From assembly GCA_963745595.1 (NCBI GenBank), contig CAVUYB010000015.1, positions 1 through 64,000 of the forward strand: a stretch of 64,000 nt of DNA, given 5' to 3'. Below the pieces are notes generated by a model, which saw only the letters and a program-made list of their open reading frames with translations, did no database searches and had not been told where the DNA came from. The stretch comes from DASZUK01 sp963745595 (lineage in GTDB: Bacteria > Actinomycetota > Acidimicrobiia > Acidimicrobiales > RAAP-2). A program made the position numbers and the translations under genes. Shown here piece by piece: positions 26,906-34,872 of this stretch (positions are counted from its first letter, which is position 1; every line of letters begins with the position of its first letter).

Positions 26906-27792
26906 ACGTGCTGCGATCGATGCTTTTCATCCCCGGCGACAGCGGGAAGAAGCTGGGTAACGGCGATGGTGCGGGTGCGGATGCGCTGGTTCTCGATCTC
27001 GAAGATTCGGTGCTGCCGGATAACAAGGCGCGCGCCCGGGGATTGACGGCAGAGTACCTCAGGGGCCGGCCGCCGGGAGCCCGCCGGTCGGAGCTCTGGG
27101 TTCGCATCAATGCGCTGGATTCGACGCTCGCGCTGAACGATTTGTCGGCCGTGGTCGCCGCAGCGCCGGACGGGGTGATGTTGCCGAAAGCCGAGGGGCC
27201 GGCGGATGTTGCGAGACTGTCCTTTTACCTCGACGCGCTGGAGGCTCAGGCCGGGCTTACCGTCGGATCGACCCGCGTCCTGCCGGTGGCGACCGAAACC
27301 GCAGCGGCGCCGTTCAATTTGGGCGCGTACTCCGCGGCGCGTCTCTCGCGGCTCGTCGGGCTGACCTGGGGCTCCGAAGATCTCTCGACCGCGCTCGGCG
27401 CGAGCACGAATCGCGATGCGTCGGGCGAGTGGGCTTTCACCTACCGGGTCGTGCGCTCGCTCACGCTGCTGGGCGCGCGCGCCGCGGGCGTCCAGGCCAT
27501 CGACACCTTGTATGCGGATTTTCGCGACGAGAAGGGGCTGCGCACGGCCTCGCGGACGTCGCGAGCCGAAGGGTTCACCGGGCGTCTCGCGATTCATCCG
27601 GCGCAGATACCGGCGATCAACGAGAGCTATATGCCCTCCGCCGACGAAGTCGAACACGCGCGCCGTGTGGTGGCGGCCTTCGATGCTTCTCCAGGCGCCG
27701 GCGCGGTGGGCCTCGACGGTAAAATGGTCGACATCCCGCACCTCAAACAGGCGCGGGCGCTGATTCAGCAGGCGGCTCGGTACGGGCGCTGA
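26902..27792 (+). CDS. CitE/HpcH-HpaI-family CoA ester lyase
   Basis: This is a 296-residue TIM-barrel lyase of the citrate-lyase-beta type, which cleaves or hydrolyses malyl-, methylmalyl- or citramalyl-CoA esters. Typical blocks are RSMLFIPGDSGKKL, DALVLDLEDSVLPDNK (Mg2+ and CoA site), VRINALDS, MLPKAEGPAD, GLTWGSEDLSTALGAS and GFTGRLAIHPAQIPAIN. The ATG at 26902 overlaps the MaoC stop. With the MaoC hydratase it could form a hydration plus cleavage pair. It is convergent with the BKACE gene 14 bases downstream. Confidence 0.87.
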   Translation: MNVLRSMLFIPGDSGKKLGNGDGAGADALVLDLEDSVLPDNKARARGLTAEYLRGRPPGARRSELWVRINALDSTLALNDLSAVVAAAPDGVMLPKAEGPADVARLSFYLDALEAQAGLTVGSTRVLPVATETAAAPFNLGAYSAARLSRLVGLTWGSEDLSTALGASTNRDASGEWAFTYRVVRSLTLLGARAAGVQAIDTLYADFRDEKGLRTASRTSRAEGFTGRLAIHPAQIPAINESYMPSADEVEHARRVVAAFDASPGAGAVGLDGKMVDIPHLKQARALIQQAARYGR

Positions 27793-27805
27793 GGCGCGCG
27801 CGGCA

Positions 27806-28702
27806 TCATGCCGCAACACCCAGCATTTCACGAGCTTCGTCGGGGGTGGCCAGCTCGTGCCCCAGCGCCTCGATGATGGTCCGGGCGCGCTCCACCAGCT
27901 GCCCATTGGTCGCGAACACTCCGCGGGCCAGATACAGATTGTCTTCCAAACCCACTCTGACATTGCCGCCGAGCAATATCGCCTGCGCCAATACCTGCAT
28001 TTCGAGGCGACCGATGCCAAGCGCCGCCCATAGCGCGTCAGGCGGCAGCAGGTCCTTCATATAGAGAATGGTGCGTGTGTCGCTGGGTGCCCCCCAATTC
28101 ACGCCCAACACGAATTGATACAACGGGCGGCCCGTGAGCAGGCCTTCTCGTGCGAGTTGTTTGCCGAACTCGATGTCGCCCGCACCGAAGACTTCCAGTT
28201 CCGGCTTGATTCGCAATTCCTGAAACCGCCGCGCCATGCCGCGCAGCGTGCGCGTGGTGTTGAGGTACACGAACTCTTTGTCGCCTTCGACCTGGTTTCC
28301 CGTTGTGATATCGAGCGATGCGATATCGGGACGGCACGACTCCAGATGGGCCACGCGTTCCTCGACGGAAATCACGTCACTGCCGGGCAGTGCGCGGGAT
28401 TCATCCGCCGGATCCGGCATGAAGAACGCGCCCAGGCCCGCGGTCAGGTTGATGATGACATTCACGCCGGTGGCGCGCAGCCGTTCGACGGTTTCCCTGA
28501 ATAGCTGCGGGTCCCGGCTGCCTTCGCCGGTCTGTGGATTGCGGACGTGAAGATGAACGACCGCAGCGCCGGCCTTGGCCGCCTCCACCGCAGATGCGCA
28601 TATTTGTTCGGGCGTTACCGGAAACGCCGGATGGCGTCTGTTGAAAGGAGCATTACCGGTCACCGCGCACGTGAGAATGATTTTTCGGGGTTTGGAATCC
28701 AT
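27806..28702 (-). CDS. BKACE, beta-keto acid cleavage enzyme (DUF849)
   Basis: This 298-residue Zn-dependent TIM-barrel enzyme belongs to the 3-keto-5-aminohexanoate cleavage family. Members react a beta-keto acid with acetyl-CoA to give acetoacetate and a new acyl-CoA. The zinc ligands His50 and His52 (VVHLHVRNPQTGEGSRD) are present, as are NLTAGLG, SLDITTGN, ELEVFGAGD and NVRVGLEDNLYLARG. Substrate range in this family is broad and is set by a few pocket residues. Transcribed leftward and divergent from the first GntR gene, it shares the operator-like region at 28822-28850. Confidence 0.92.
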   Translation of the reverse strand: MDSKPRKIILTCAVTGNAPFNRRHPAFPVTPEQICASAVEAAKAGAAVVHLHVRNPQTGEGSRDPQLFRETVERLRATGVNVIINLTAGLGAFFMPDPADESRALPGSDVISVEERVAHLESCRPDIASLDITTGNQVEGDKEFVYLNTTRTLRGMARRFQELRIKPELEVFGAGDIEFGKQLAREGLLTGRPLYQFVLGVNWGAPSDTRTILYMKDLLPPDALWAALGIGRLEMQVLAQAILLGGNVRVGLEDNLYLARGVFATNGQLVERARTIIEALGHELATPDEAREMLGVAA

Positions 28703-28821
28703 GCTTGGCTCGCATTGAATGAGATGAATCGTGCTGCATTCACGCTAATGATCGGAGCGGCTGCCGCATGACGACCCTCTTTATAGTAAATGCACATAGA
28801 TGATATAATCATGAAACTTAT

Positions 28822-28850
28822 ATATGATCAAATCATATTTGATCAATATT
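28822..28850. promoter_or_regulatory. Putative GntR operator between BKACE and gntR-1
   Basis: In an AT-rich island (about 28770-28850) of an otherwise GC-rich sequence lie two TGATCA palindromes 15 bases apart, TATGATCAAAT (from 28824) and TATTTGATCAAT (from 28836). The second matches the palindrome at 30511-30520 in front of the TonB receptor. The position between divergent genes, and the fact that GntR/FadR proteins bind short palindromes, suggest an operator. Binding is inferred. Confidence 0.5.
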
Positions 28851-28882
28851 GCCGAGGATCAGGGGGCCTGATGCACAGTTTT

Positions 28883-28928
28883 GCCACACAGCGACGGGTA
28901 AACATGCCACACAGCGACGGGTGAACAT
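28883..28928 (+). repeat. 23-bp tandem duplication covering the gntR-1 start region
   Basis: A 23-base unit (28883-28905) is repeated at 28906-28928 with one difference. Each copy ends in AT followed by G, giving ATGs at 28904 and 28927. They lie in different frames because 23 is not a multiple of three; only 28927 opens the regulator. The same type of duplication occurs at the paaK start. Confidence 0.85.
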
Positions 28929-29703
28929 GGCTTCGAGGAAAAAAATGCAACATTCCACAGCCGCTGATCGCGAAGTGACAGCGCTTGGCGTCGGCGGCCC
29001 GACCGGGGACGGCGCAACCGCCGCCGAGCTAGCCTACGAGGCGCTGCGGACCGCAGTTTTGGCGGGAAATTTCAAGCCCGGCGAGGTGCTGACGCTGCGA
29101 GCGCTGGTCTCGCTGCTGGGCATGGGAGATACCCCGGTTCGCGAGGCTCTGAAGCGGTTGATCTCCGAGGGAGCATTCGAAGGGCTGCCGAACCGCTCGG
29201 CGCGGTTACCGACTCTCACTCGCCGGCAGGTGGAGCAAATCTTGACTCTGCGTCAAACCCTGGAGGGTAATGCGGCGCATTTATGCGCAGAGAATATCAC
29301 GACGCGCCAGATACAGCGGTTGCGCGCGCTCGAAACCGCGATGGACGGTTTCGTGCGGACTGGAGACGTGCATGCGTACACATCGACGAACATGGCATTT
29401 CACTTCGAGATTTACACGGTTGCCGACAATGAAGTGCTGTTGAGTCTGATTCAGGCCTTGTGGTTGCGCATGGCGCCCTTGGTGGGCAGCACCGTTTCTT
29501 TGCTGGCACGCGACTCGACCGTGTTTCGAAGCACCGGCGTCAGCAGTCACAAAAAGATGTTGGATGCGTTTCAGGCTCGCGACCCGGCCGCCGCGGAAAA
29601 GGCAATGCGCGAAGATATATCCACATCCACGCGGCTGCCCGGCTACTGGGAGGCCATCGAAGCGGCCGCGAAGCCCGCTTCACGTCCGATGCGGACGGCA
29701 TGA
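28927..29703 (+). CDS. GntR/FadR-subfamily transcriptional regulator 1
   Basis: This 258-residue regulator has an N-terminal winged helix (AYEALRTAVLAGNFKPGEVLTLRALVS, then TPVREALKRLISEGAF). The C-terminal all-helical FCD ligand domain has LRQTLEGNAAHL and NMAFHFEIY (metal/ligand His region). It is divergent from the BKACE gene and probably controls the surrounding catabolic genes in response to an acidic pathway intermediate. The start at 28927 is placed by the tandem repeat; the in-frame sequence before it is not conserved. Confidence 0.88.
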   Translation: MASRKKMQHSTAADREVTALGVGGPTGDGATAAELAYEALRTAVLAGNFKPGEVLTLRALVSLLGMGDTPVREALKRLISEGAFEGLPNRSARLPTLTRRQVEQILTLRQTLEGNAAHLCAENITTRQIQRLRALETAMDGFVRTGDVHAYTSTNMAFHFEIYTVADNEVLLSLIQALWLRMAPLVGSTVSLLARDSTVFRSTGVSSHKKMLDAFQARDPAAAEKAMREDISTSTRLPGYWEAIEAAAKPASRPMRTA

Positions 29704-29716
29704 CCGGGTTGAGCAA

Positions 29717-30442
29717 TCAGAGGGCAAAGCGAAAGTGCTGGTCGTAGAACTCTTCGGTCGCCGAGAGAATTTTCCGCATGATGACGGTGGCGTTGTGCCC
29801 ATCTCTACGCCATAACGCCCGGACCAACTCCTTGTGCAGGGCGAGCTCGCGGCCGAAGTAGGCACCGCTCAGGACGTTGTCCGCCGTCGGTGAAAGGATC
29901 ATTGGACCGATCCGCAGCCAGACCGACTCGATCAGGTGCACCAGATGGCGGGATTCCGCGGCATCGTAGATCGCGAAATGGAAGTTGAGGTTCGAAGAGC
30001 GAACGCCGTCGCTGACGCCGCGCATCAACGCGTCGGACAGGGTTTCCTCCTGAGCCTTGATCACTTCGATCACGGCGGTGGTCGCGCGCTCGGCCGCATG
30101 ACGGCAGGCGGCGGGCTCGAGGAGCTGGCGGATCTCCATCAACTCCCGAAATTCGTCCCGGGTCAATTTGGGGACATGGACACGGCCGCTGGGAAGATTC
30201 ACCAGCGCCCCTTCCGCGACCAGACGCTGCACGGCTTCGCGGACCGGCATGATGGTGGACCCTAGCTGTTCGGCCAGAAGCCGGACCGTCAACTGCTCGC
30301 CCGGCGTGAACCGTCCCGCCATGAGAAGCCGGCGCAGGTCCCCATAGGTTTGCGTTTTCAGGGTCGCGCGTTGCCATGGGCTTTCAGCTGCCAATCCAAA
30401 TCTCCCCTCGCCGGACTCGTTCGCCGTCTTCGATGGCCACAC
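29717..30442 (-). CDS. GntR/FadR-subfamily transcriptional regulator 2
   Basis: This 241-residue protein of the same architecture as regulator 1 has a winged helix (TYGDLRRLLMAGRFTPGEQL, IMPVREAVQRLVAEGALV) and an FCD domain (EIRQLLEPAACRHA, NLNFHFAIYDAA). It is tail-to-tail with regulator 1 (13-base gap) and divergent from the TonB receptor gene, whose promoter region holds the TTTGATCAAA palindrome. The two regulators are clearly related but not near-identical, so this is not a recent duplication. Confidence 0.88.
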   Translation of the reverse strand: MWPSKTANESGEGRFGLAAESPWQRATLKTQTYGDLRRLLMAGRFTPGEQLTVRLLAEQLGSTIMPVREAVQRLVAEGALVNLPSGRVHVPKLTRDEFRELMEIRQLLEPAACRHAAERATTAVIEVIKAQEETLSDALMRGVSDGVRSSNLNFHFAIYDAAESRHLVHLIESVWLRIGPMILSPTADNVLSGAYFGRELALHKELVRALWRRDGHNATVIMRKILSATEEFYDQHFRFAL

Positions 30443-30510
30443 GATATCAGGCGGCCTGTTTCGATGAAGGTGCCGGCGGTAATTTTATAAATTGATGAAA
30501 TTATCTTGTA

Positions 30511-30520
30511 TTTGATCAAA
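30511..30520. promoter_or_regulatory. Putative GntR operator upstream of the TonB receptor
   Basis: TTTGATCAAA is a perfect 10-base palindrome in a strongly AT-rich 100-base intergenic stretch between gntR-2 (leftward) and the TonB receptor gene (rightward). The same core occurs at 28838-28846 between BKACE and gntR-1. A shared operator for both regulators is inferred; no -10/-35 pair is clear enough to assign. Confidence 0.5.
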
Positions 30521-30592
30521 AATAGATGTATTTATATAATTTGCGGATTTAGATCATATCTGTCCGATCATAAAAGAAGGGAGACGAAACAC

Positions 30593-32734
30593 ATGCTGGG
30601 TTCGACCGCGGTCAGAGCAAAGCGTTTATGGTTGATGGCGGGTGCAGCGGTCGTGCTCGCCGGACGGGCAGGATCCGGGTGGGCTCAGGCCGCCGCCGCC
30701 CCCGACAACGGCCAGATCCAAGAAGTGGTGGTTACCGCCACCAAGGAGGGAGCGGTCAACATTCAAAAAACGCCCATTGCCATCAGCGTCGTCTCGGCGG
30801 CGAATACCGAGCAGCAGCTGATGAATGACGCGCGTGATCTGGAGCGGGTCGTCCCGGATGTCTCGATCGGCCAGAACAATGCATTTGCCGAAATCTATAT
30901 CCGCGGAATCGGCTCGAACAATACCTTCAATGGTTCCGATCCGGACGTCACCGTTCAGGTTGACGGCGTCTATATTTCACGGCCCTTTGGACAGTTTACG
31001 GACTTTCTCGATGTGGACCGGGTCGAAGTGCTGCGCGGACCGCAGGGAACACTCTATGGCCGAAACGCCGTCGGGGGCACCATCAACGTCGTATCCCTCC
31101 TGCCGGACGACACCTTCCATGCGAAGGCGGAGTTGACGGTGGGCAACGACAACCTGTGGCAGGAAGACGGGTACGTGAGCGGCGCCATCGTCGACAACCG
31201 GGTCGAGGGCAGTCTGGCCTTCGACTACACCCGGCACGATCCCTACATCCAGAACGTGGTGCCGGGAGTCCCCGGCATCGATGACGCCGATCGGGGAACC
31301 GTTCGCGGACAGCTTCGCGTGCACCTGACCGATGACATCGAGGCCGTCACGCGCGCGGACTACTCGCGCGAGAGCGACGCCGTTCCGGCATTCGACACGC
31401 CGCTCGCTCCCTTCGACCCGGTGGTGAACAGCATCCTCGGCCAATACAATAGAGTCGCGCTCAACCTGCCGAGCCTGGACAACGTCAAGGCCAGCGGCGT
31501 CTCGGAAGAAATCGATGCTCACGTATTGTCGGATCTTTTGGTGAAGTCGATCACGGCGTATCGCGCCAACGATTTGGACCTGTCGACCGACAGCGACGGC
31601 ACCGACCAGAACCTCGTGCATACGATTCTCGGCGAGAGCGATCGAATGTTCAGCCAGGAGTTGAACGCGTCCGGAAACGCGGCGAGGCTGAGCTACGTCG
31701 GCGGTGTTTACTACAGCCGGGAATCGGACGCTTCCAACAGCCACATCAGCGTATTCGACTCCGGAATACGCGAGGACCTGCTGCCGTTTTCGGTGGATAA
31801 TTCATGGGCGGCGTTCCTCCAAGGCGACTACCATGTCATCGATCCATTGACCTTGACCGCCGGCCTCAGGTACACCACGGAGACGAAGTCCTTCGATCAA
31901 AATCTCGACATCGTTCAATTGAGCAACGGGCTGTCGATTCCTGGTCATCCGGTCATCTATGCGGCGGCAAAGACCTATGACGCCGTCACCCCCAAGTTTG
32001 CAATAAGCTATGCCTTCACCGATGCACTGGTCTACGTGTCGGCGACGAAGGGCTTCAAGAGCGGCGGGTTCAACTTTACCTCCGCCAATTCGTTTCAAGG
32101 ATTCGCCCCCGAGTACCTGTGGAGCTACGAAGCGGGACTCAAAACGGATCTCTTCGACCGGCATCTGCGCTTCAACGTCACGGCTTTCTATTACAATTAC
32201 ACCAACCTTCAGGTCCAGGCGTTCATCGTTCCCGGCGTCGCGGATATCACCAACGCTGCGACCGCCCGCGACAAGGGCATCGAATTCGAGACCGAGTGGA
32301 AACCGATCGACCACGTCGATTTGGGGGGCAACCTATCGTTCCTCGATGCTCAATATGACCGCTACATCGGCACCGGGAACGTCGATTACGCCAACAATTA
32401 CCTGAACAATGCGCCGAAAGTAACCGCCAATCTGTTCGCCCAGAACGGCTGGGAAATACCCAGCGGACTACTGTCCCTGCGCGGGGAATACTCGTTCATC
32501 TCGAATCAGTTTTATACCGCCGCCAACGTCGCGACCCAGGCTCAGGCCGCTTACTCGCTGGTGAACGGCTTTCTCATCTATCAGCCCGACGCCTCCAATT
32601 GGCGCTTCGAATTGTGGGGCAAAAATCTGACCAACAGGGGTTATGTGACGTCGACGGGAAGTGTCGGTCCGATTCCCACGGGCACGCCCGGCGAACCACG
32701 CACGTTCGGCATCAGGTTCGTGTGGTCCAAGTAA
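30593..32734 (+). CDS. TonB-dependent outer-membrane receptor
   Basis: This 713-residue porin-type receptor has a signal peptide ending around GSGWAQ. A TonB-box-like segment (IQEVVVTATKEG) comes next. The plug domain (TPIAISVVSA, IRGIGSNNTFNGSDPDVTVQ, VEVLRGPQGTLYGRNAVGGTINV) follows, and then a 22-strand barrel ending in FGIRFVWSK with an aromatic-rich terminus. Such receptors of the sphingomonad/steroid-degrader type import diverse organics rather than only siderophores. The ATG at 30593 has AAGGGAGA upstream; an in-frame Met at 30506 would spoil the signal peptide. It heads the catabolic gene run to 34.9 kb or beyond. Confidence 0.93.
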   Translation: MLGSTAVRAKRLWLMAGAAVVLAGRAGSGWAQAAAAPDNGQIQEVVVTATKEGAVNIQKTPIAISVVSAANTEQQLMNDARDLERVVPDVSIGQNNAFAEIYIRGIGSNNTFNGSDPDVTVQVDGVYISRPFGQFTDFLDVDRVEVLRGPQGTLYGRNAVGGTINVVSLLPDDTFHAKAELTVGNDNLWQEDGYVSGAIVDNRVEGSLAFDYTRHDPYIQNVVPGVPGIDDADRGTVRGQLRVHLTDDIEAVTRADYSRESDAVPAFDTPLAPFDPVVNSILGQYNRVALNLPSLDNVKASGVSEEIDAHVLSDLLVKSITAYRANDLDLSTDSDGTDQNLVHTILGESDRMFSQELNASGNAARLSYVGGVYYSRESDASNSHISVFDSGIREDLLPFSVDNSWAAFLQGDYHVIDPLTLTAGLRYTTETKSFDQNLDIVQLSNGLSIPGHPVIYAAAKTYDAVTPKFAISYAFTDALVYVSATKGFKSGGFNFTSANSFQGFAPEYLWSYEAGLKTDLFDRHLRFNVTAFYYNYTNLQVQAFIVPGVADITNAATARDKGIEFETEWKPIDHVDLGGNLSFLDAQYDRYIGTGNVDYANNYLNNAPKVTANLFAQNGWEIPSGLLSLRGEYSFISNQFYTAANVATQAQAAYSLVNGFLIYQPDASNWRFELWGKNLTNRGYVTSTGSVGPIPTGTPGEPRTFGIRFVWSK

Positions 32735-32743
32735 GCGGTGCTG

Positions 32744-34129
32744 ATGACGACTCAGGCGGAAACGACCGGCGCGGGCGCGGGCGATGCCCCGGACAACCGC
32801 GTCGGCGCCTACGCCTGGTACGTGGCTATTGTGCTCGCCATCGGTCAACTGGTGTCCTTTCTCGATCGCGTCGTCTTCAGTCTGCTCGTCGGTCCGATCA
32901 AGTCGGCGCTGCACGTGACCGACACCCAGCTGGGGCTTCTCAACGGCTTGGGGTTCGCCCTGCTCTATTGTGCGCTCAGCGTTCCGATCGGGCGATTGAT
33001 CGATGTCAGCCGCCGGCGACGAACCATCATCATGATGGGCGTTGCATTCTGGAGTGCCATGACTGCACTGTGCGGTTTTGCGCGGACATTCTGGCTGATG
33101 TTCGCGGGGCGCGTGGGTGTCGGCTTGGGTGAAGCCACCCTTTGGCCCGGGGCGGCCTCCCTGTTGGGCGACTATTTCCCGACGCAGCGCTTAGGCCGCG
33201 CCATGAGCTTGTTCGGCGTGGGTGCCTACGTGGGCACGGGAACCGCCTTCCTGGGAGGCGGCTATCTGCTGCAATTCATCAAGTCCGAACACGGTCAGCC
33301 GCTGCTTGCGGGGTTGGAGGCATGGCAGCTGGCCTTCCTGGCCGCAGCTCTGCCCGGCGTGGCATGGTGCCTGCTGCTGCTGACGGTGCGTGAGCCCAAG
33401 CGCCGCATTCAGGCAGGGGCCGCCGCCCACGGCGTCACCGCCGCCGCCGCCTTCGCTTATCTGTGGCGCAATCGGCGCAGCTATGCGCTGCTGTTCACGT
33501 TCACCAGCATCGTGTCGCTATTCGTGAACTCCACGAATTCCTGGCTGCCGGCCTTCCTGGTCCGCACCCATGCCCTGTCCACCGCCCAAGCCGGCGTCAC
33601 CTTCGGGCTCGTCGTGCTGTGCGCCGGAACGACCGCGATCTTTCTGGGCGGGTCGATTGCCGACTGGCTCTGGAGCCGGCGCCGGTACAACGGCTACATG
33701 GGAGTGTGCGCGTTTGCAGCTCTGGCGGCGGCGGCGCCGGGAGCGCTCTATCCCCTGGCGAAGACCCTGCCGCTCGCCGTCGCGGGGCTGGCCTGCTTTT
33801 ATTTCTTCGCGGTGATGCCGATCAGCGCAGCGACGGCGGCCTTGCAATTGATGACTCCCCCGCAAATGCGCGGCCAGGTCACGGCCATTTTCCTGGCGGC
33901 GGTTTCTCTGGTGGGCGTGGGCGTGGGGCCGACGCTGGTGGCGCTGCTCACGGATTACGCCTATGGCGGACCCGCGGGATTGCGCTATTCGCTGGCCACC
34001 ATCAGCGCGGTGCTGGCGCCGCTGGCCATGCTCGCGGCCCTGGGGAATTGGCGGACCTTCGTCCGCGCCGCCGGCGACGCGGGCGCTCTGCCGGCCGACG
34101 CTCGAGAAGCATGGGAGACCTCACGATGA
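32744..34129 (+). CDS. MFS transporter (Spinster-like)
   Basis: This is a 461-residue inner-membrane permease. Blocks typical of proteobacterial Spinster-like carriers are FLDRVVFSLLVGPIKSALHV (TM1), GRLIDVSRRRRTIIMMG (motif A) and GRVGVGLGEATLWPGAASLL (TM4). In catabolic clusters these usually sit next to a TonB receptor, as here (9-base gap), completing uptake across both membranes. The ATG at 32744 is chosen; a GTG six bases upstream is also in frame. The stop overlaps the GST gene. Confidence 0.88.
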   Translation: MTTQAETTGAGAGDAPDNRVGAYAWYVAIVLAIGQLVSFLDRVVFSLLVGPIKSALHVTDTQLGLLNGLGFALLYCALSVPIGRLIDVSRRRRTIIMMGVAFWSAMTALCGFARTFWLMFAGRVGVGLGEATLWPGAASLLGDYFPTQRLGRAMSLFGVGAYVGTGTAFLGGGYLLQFIKSEHGQPLLAGLEAWQLAFLAAALPGVAWCLLLLTVREPKRRIQAGAAAHGVTAAAAFAYLWRNRRSYALLFTFTSIVSLFVNSTNSWLPAFLVRTHALSTAQAGVTFGLVVLCAGTTAIFLGGSIADWLWSRRRYNGYMGVCAFAALAAAAPGALYPLAKTLPLAVAGLACFYFFAVMPISAATAALQLMTPPQMRGQVTAIFLAAVSLVGVGVGPTLVALLTDYAYGGPAGLRYSLATISAVLAPLAMLAALGNWRTFVRAAGDAGALPADAREAWETSR

Positions 34130-34872
34130 AGCTGTACTTCAATTGGAACGCCGTGTGCGCCATGAAAGTGGTGATGTGTCTCGAAGAGAAGGGACTGGAC
34201 TATGACCGGCACCACATCGATCTGGCGCGCTTCGATCAGCTGCAGGATTGGTATCTGGCGCTGAATCCATCCGGAGTCGTTCCGACCTTGGTGCACGACG
34301 ATGCGGTGTTGGTCGAGTCCACCATCATCAACGAGTTCCTGGACGATGCTTATCCCGCAATGCCGTTGAAGCCCAGGGATCCGCACGCACGAGCGCTGAT
34401 GCGCTGGTGGGGCAGACAAATCGACGATGTGGTGCATCCGTCCATCCGGCCCTTGAGCTTCACACGCTTCGTCGCGCCCATGGCGCATGCCATGGGTCGC
34501 GATCAGCTCGAGTCGGTCCGCGGCCGGATGCCGAAGAAGGATCTCGCCGAGCTGTGGCGGCGCGTCGCCGAGGCGCCCTATGGCGATGAGGAACTGGCCG
34601 AACATGTGCACAAGCTCGACCAGTTCATGGAGCGAATGGAGGCAGCACTGCAAAAGAACGCCTGGCTGGCGGGTCAGGAGCTGTCGCTTGCGGATCTGAA
34701 TGTAGCCCCTTATTTTCGCCGCATCGTGCAGCTCGAGCGCACAGCGCTATGGGCGGACCGGCCGGCAGTCGCGGCTTGGTTCGACAAAATCCGGATGCGC
34801 AACTCTTATGCGATGCTGGAGCGCCTGCGCGACGAATACTCGTCCCCCGTACCCGCGGCGGTTCGATGTTGA
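34126..34872 (+). CDS. Glutathione S-transferase, beta-etherase (LigF)-like
   Basis: This 248-residue two-domain GST has a thioredoxin-fold half containing LNPSGVVPTLVHDDAVLVESTIINEFLDD, the cis-Pro and glutathione gamma-Glu site (ESTII). The C-terminal helical domain (SLADLNVAPYF) follows. The N-terminal half resembles LigF-type beta-aryl etherases and related GSTs, from memory of that family. It could equally act as an isomerase or in glutathione conjugation. It overlaps both neighbours by a few bases, so it is part of the operon. Confidence 0.83.
   Translation: MKLYFNWNAVCAMKVVMCLEEKGLDYDRHHIDLARFDQLQDWYLALNPSGVVPTLVHDDAVLVESTIINEFLDDAYPAMPLKPRDPHARALMRWWGRQIDDVVHPSIRPLSFTRFVAPMAHAMGRDQLESVRGRMPKKDLAELWRRVAEAPYGDEELAEHVHKLDQFMERMEAALQKNAWLAGQELSLADLNVAPYFRRIVQLERTALWADRPAVAAWFDKIRMRNSYAMLERLRDEYSSPVPAAVRC

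Noticed and set aside
29717..30442. Recent duplication of the two GntR genes
   Set aside because: They share architecture but the sequences differ throughout, so they are old paralogues.
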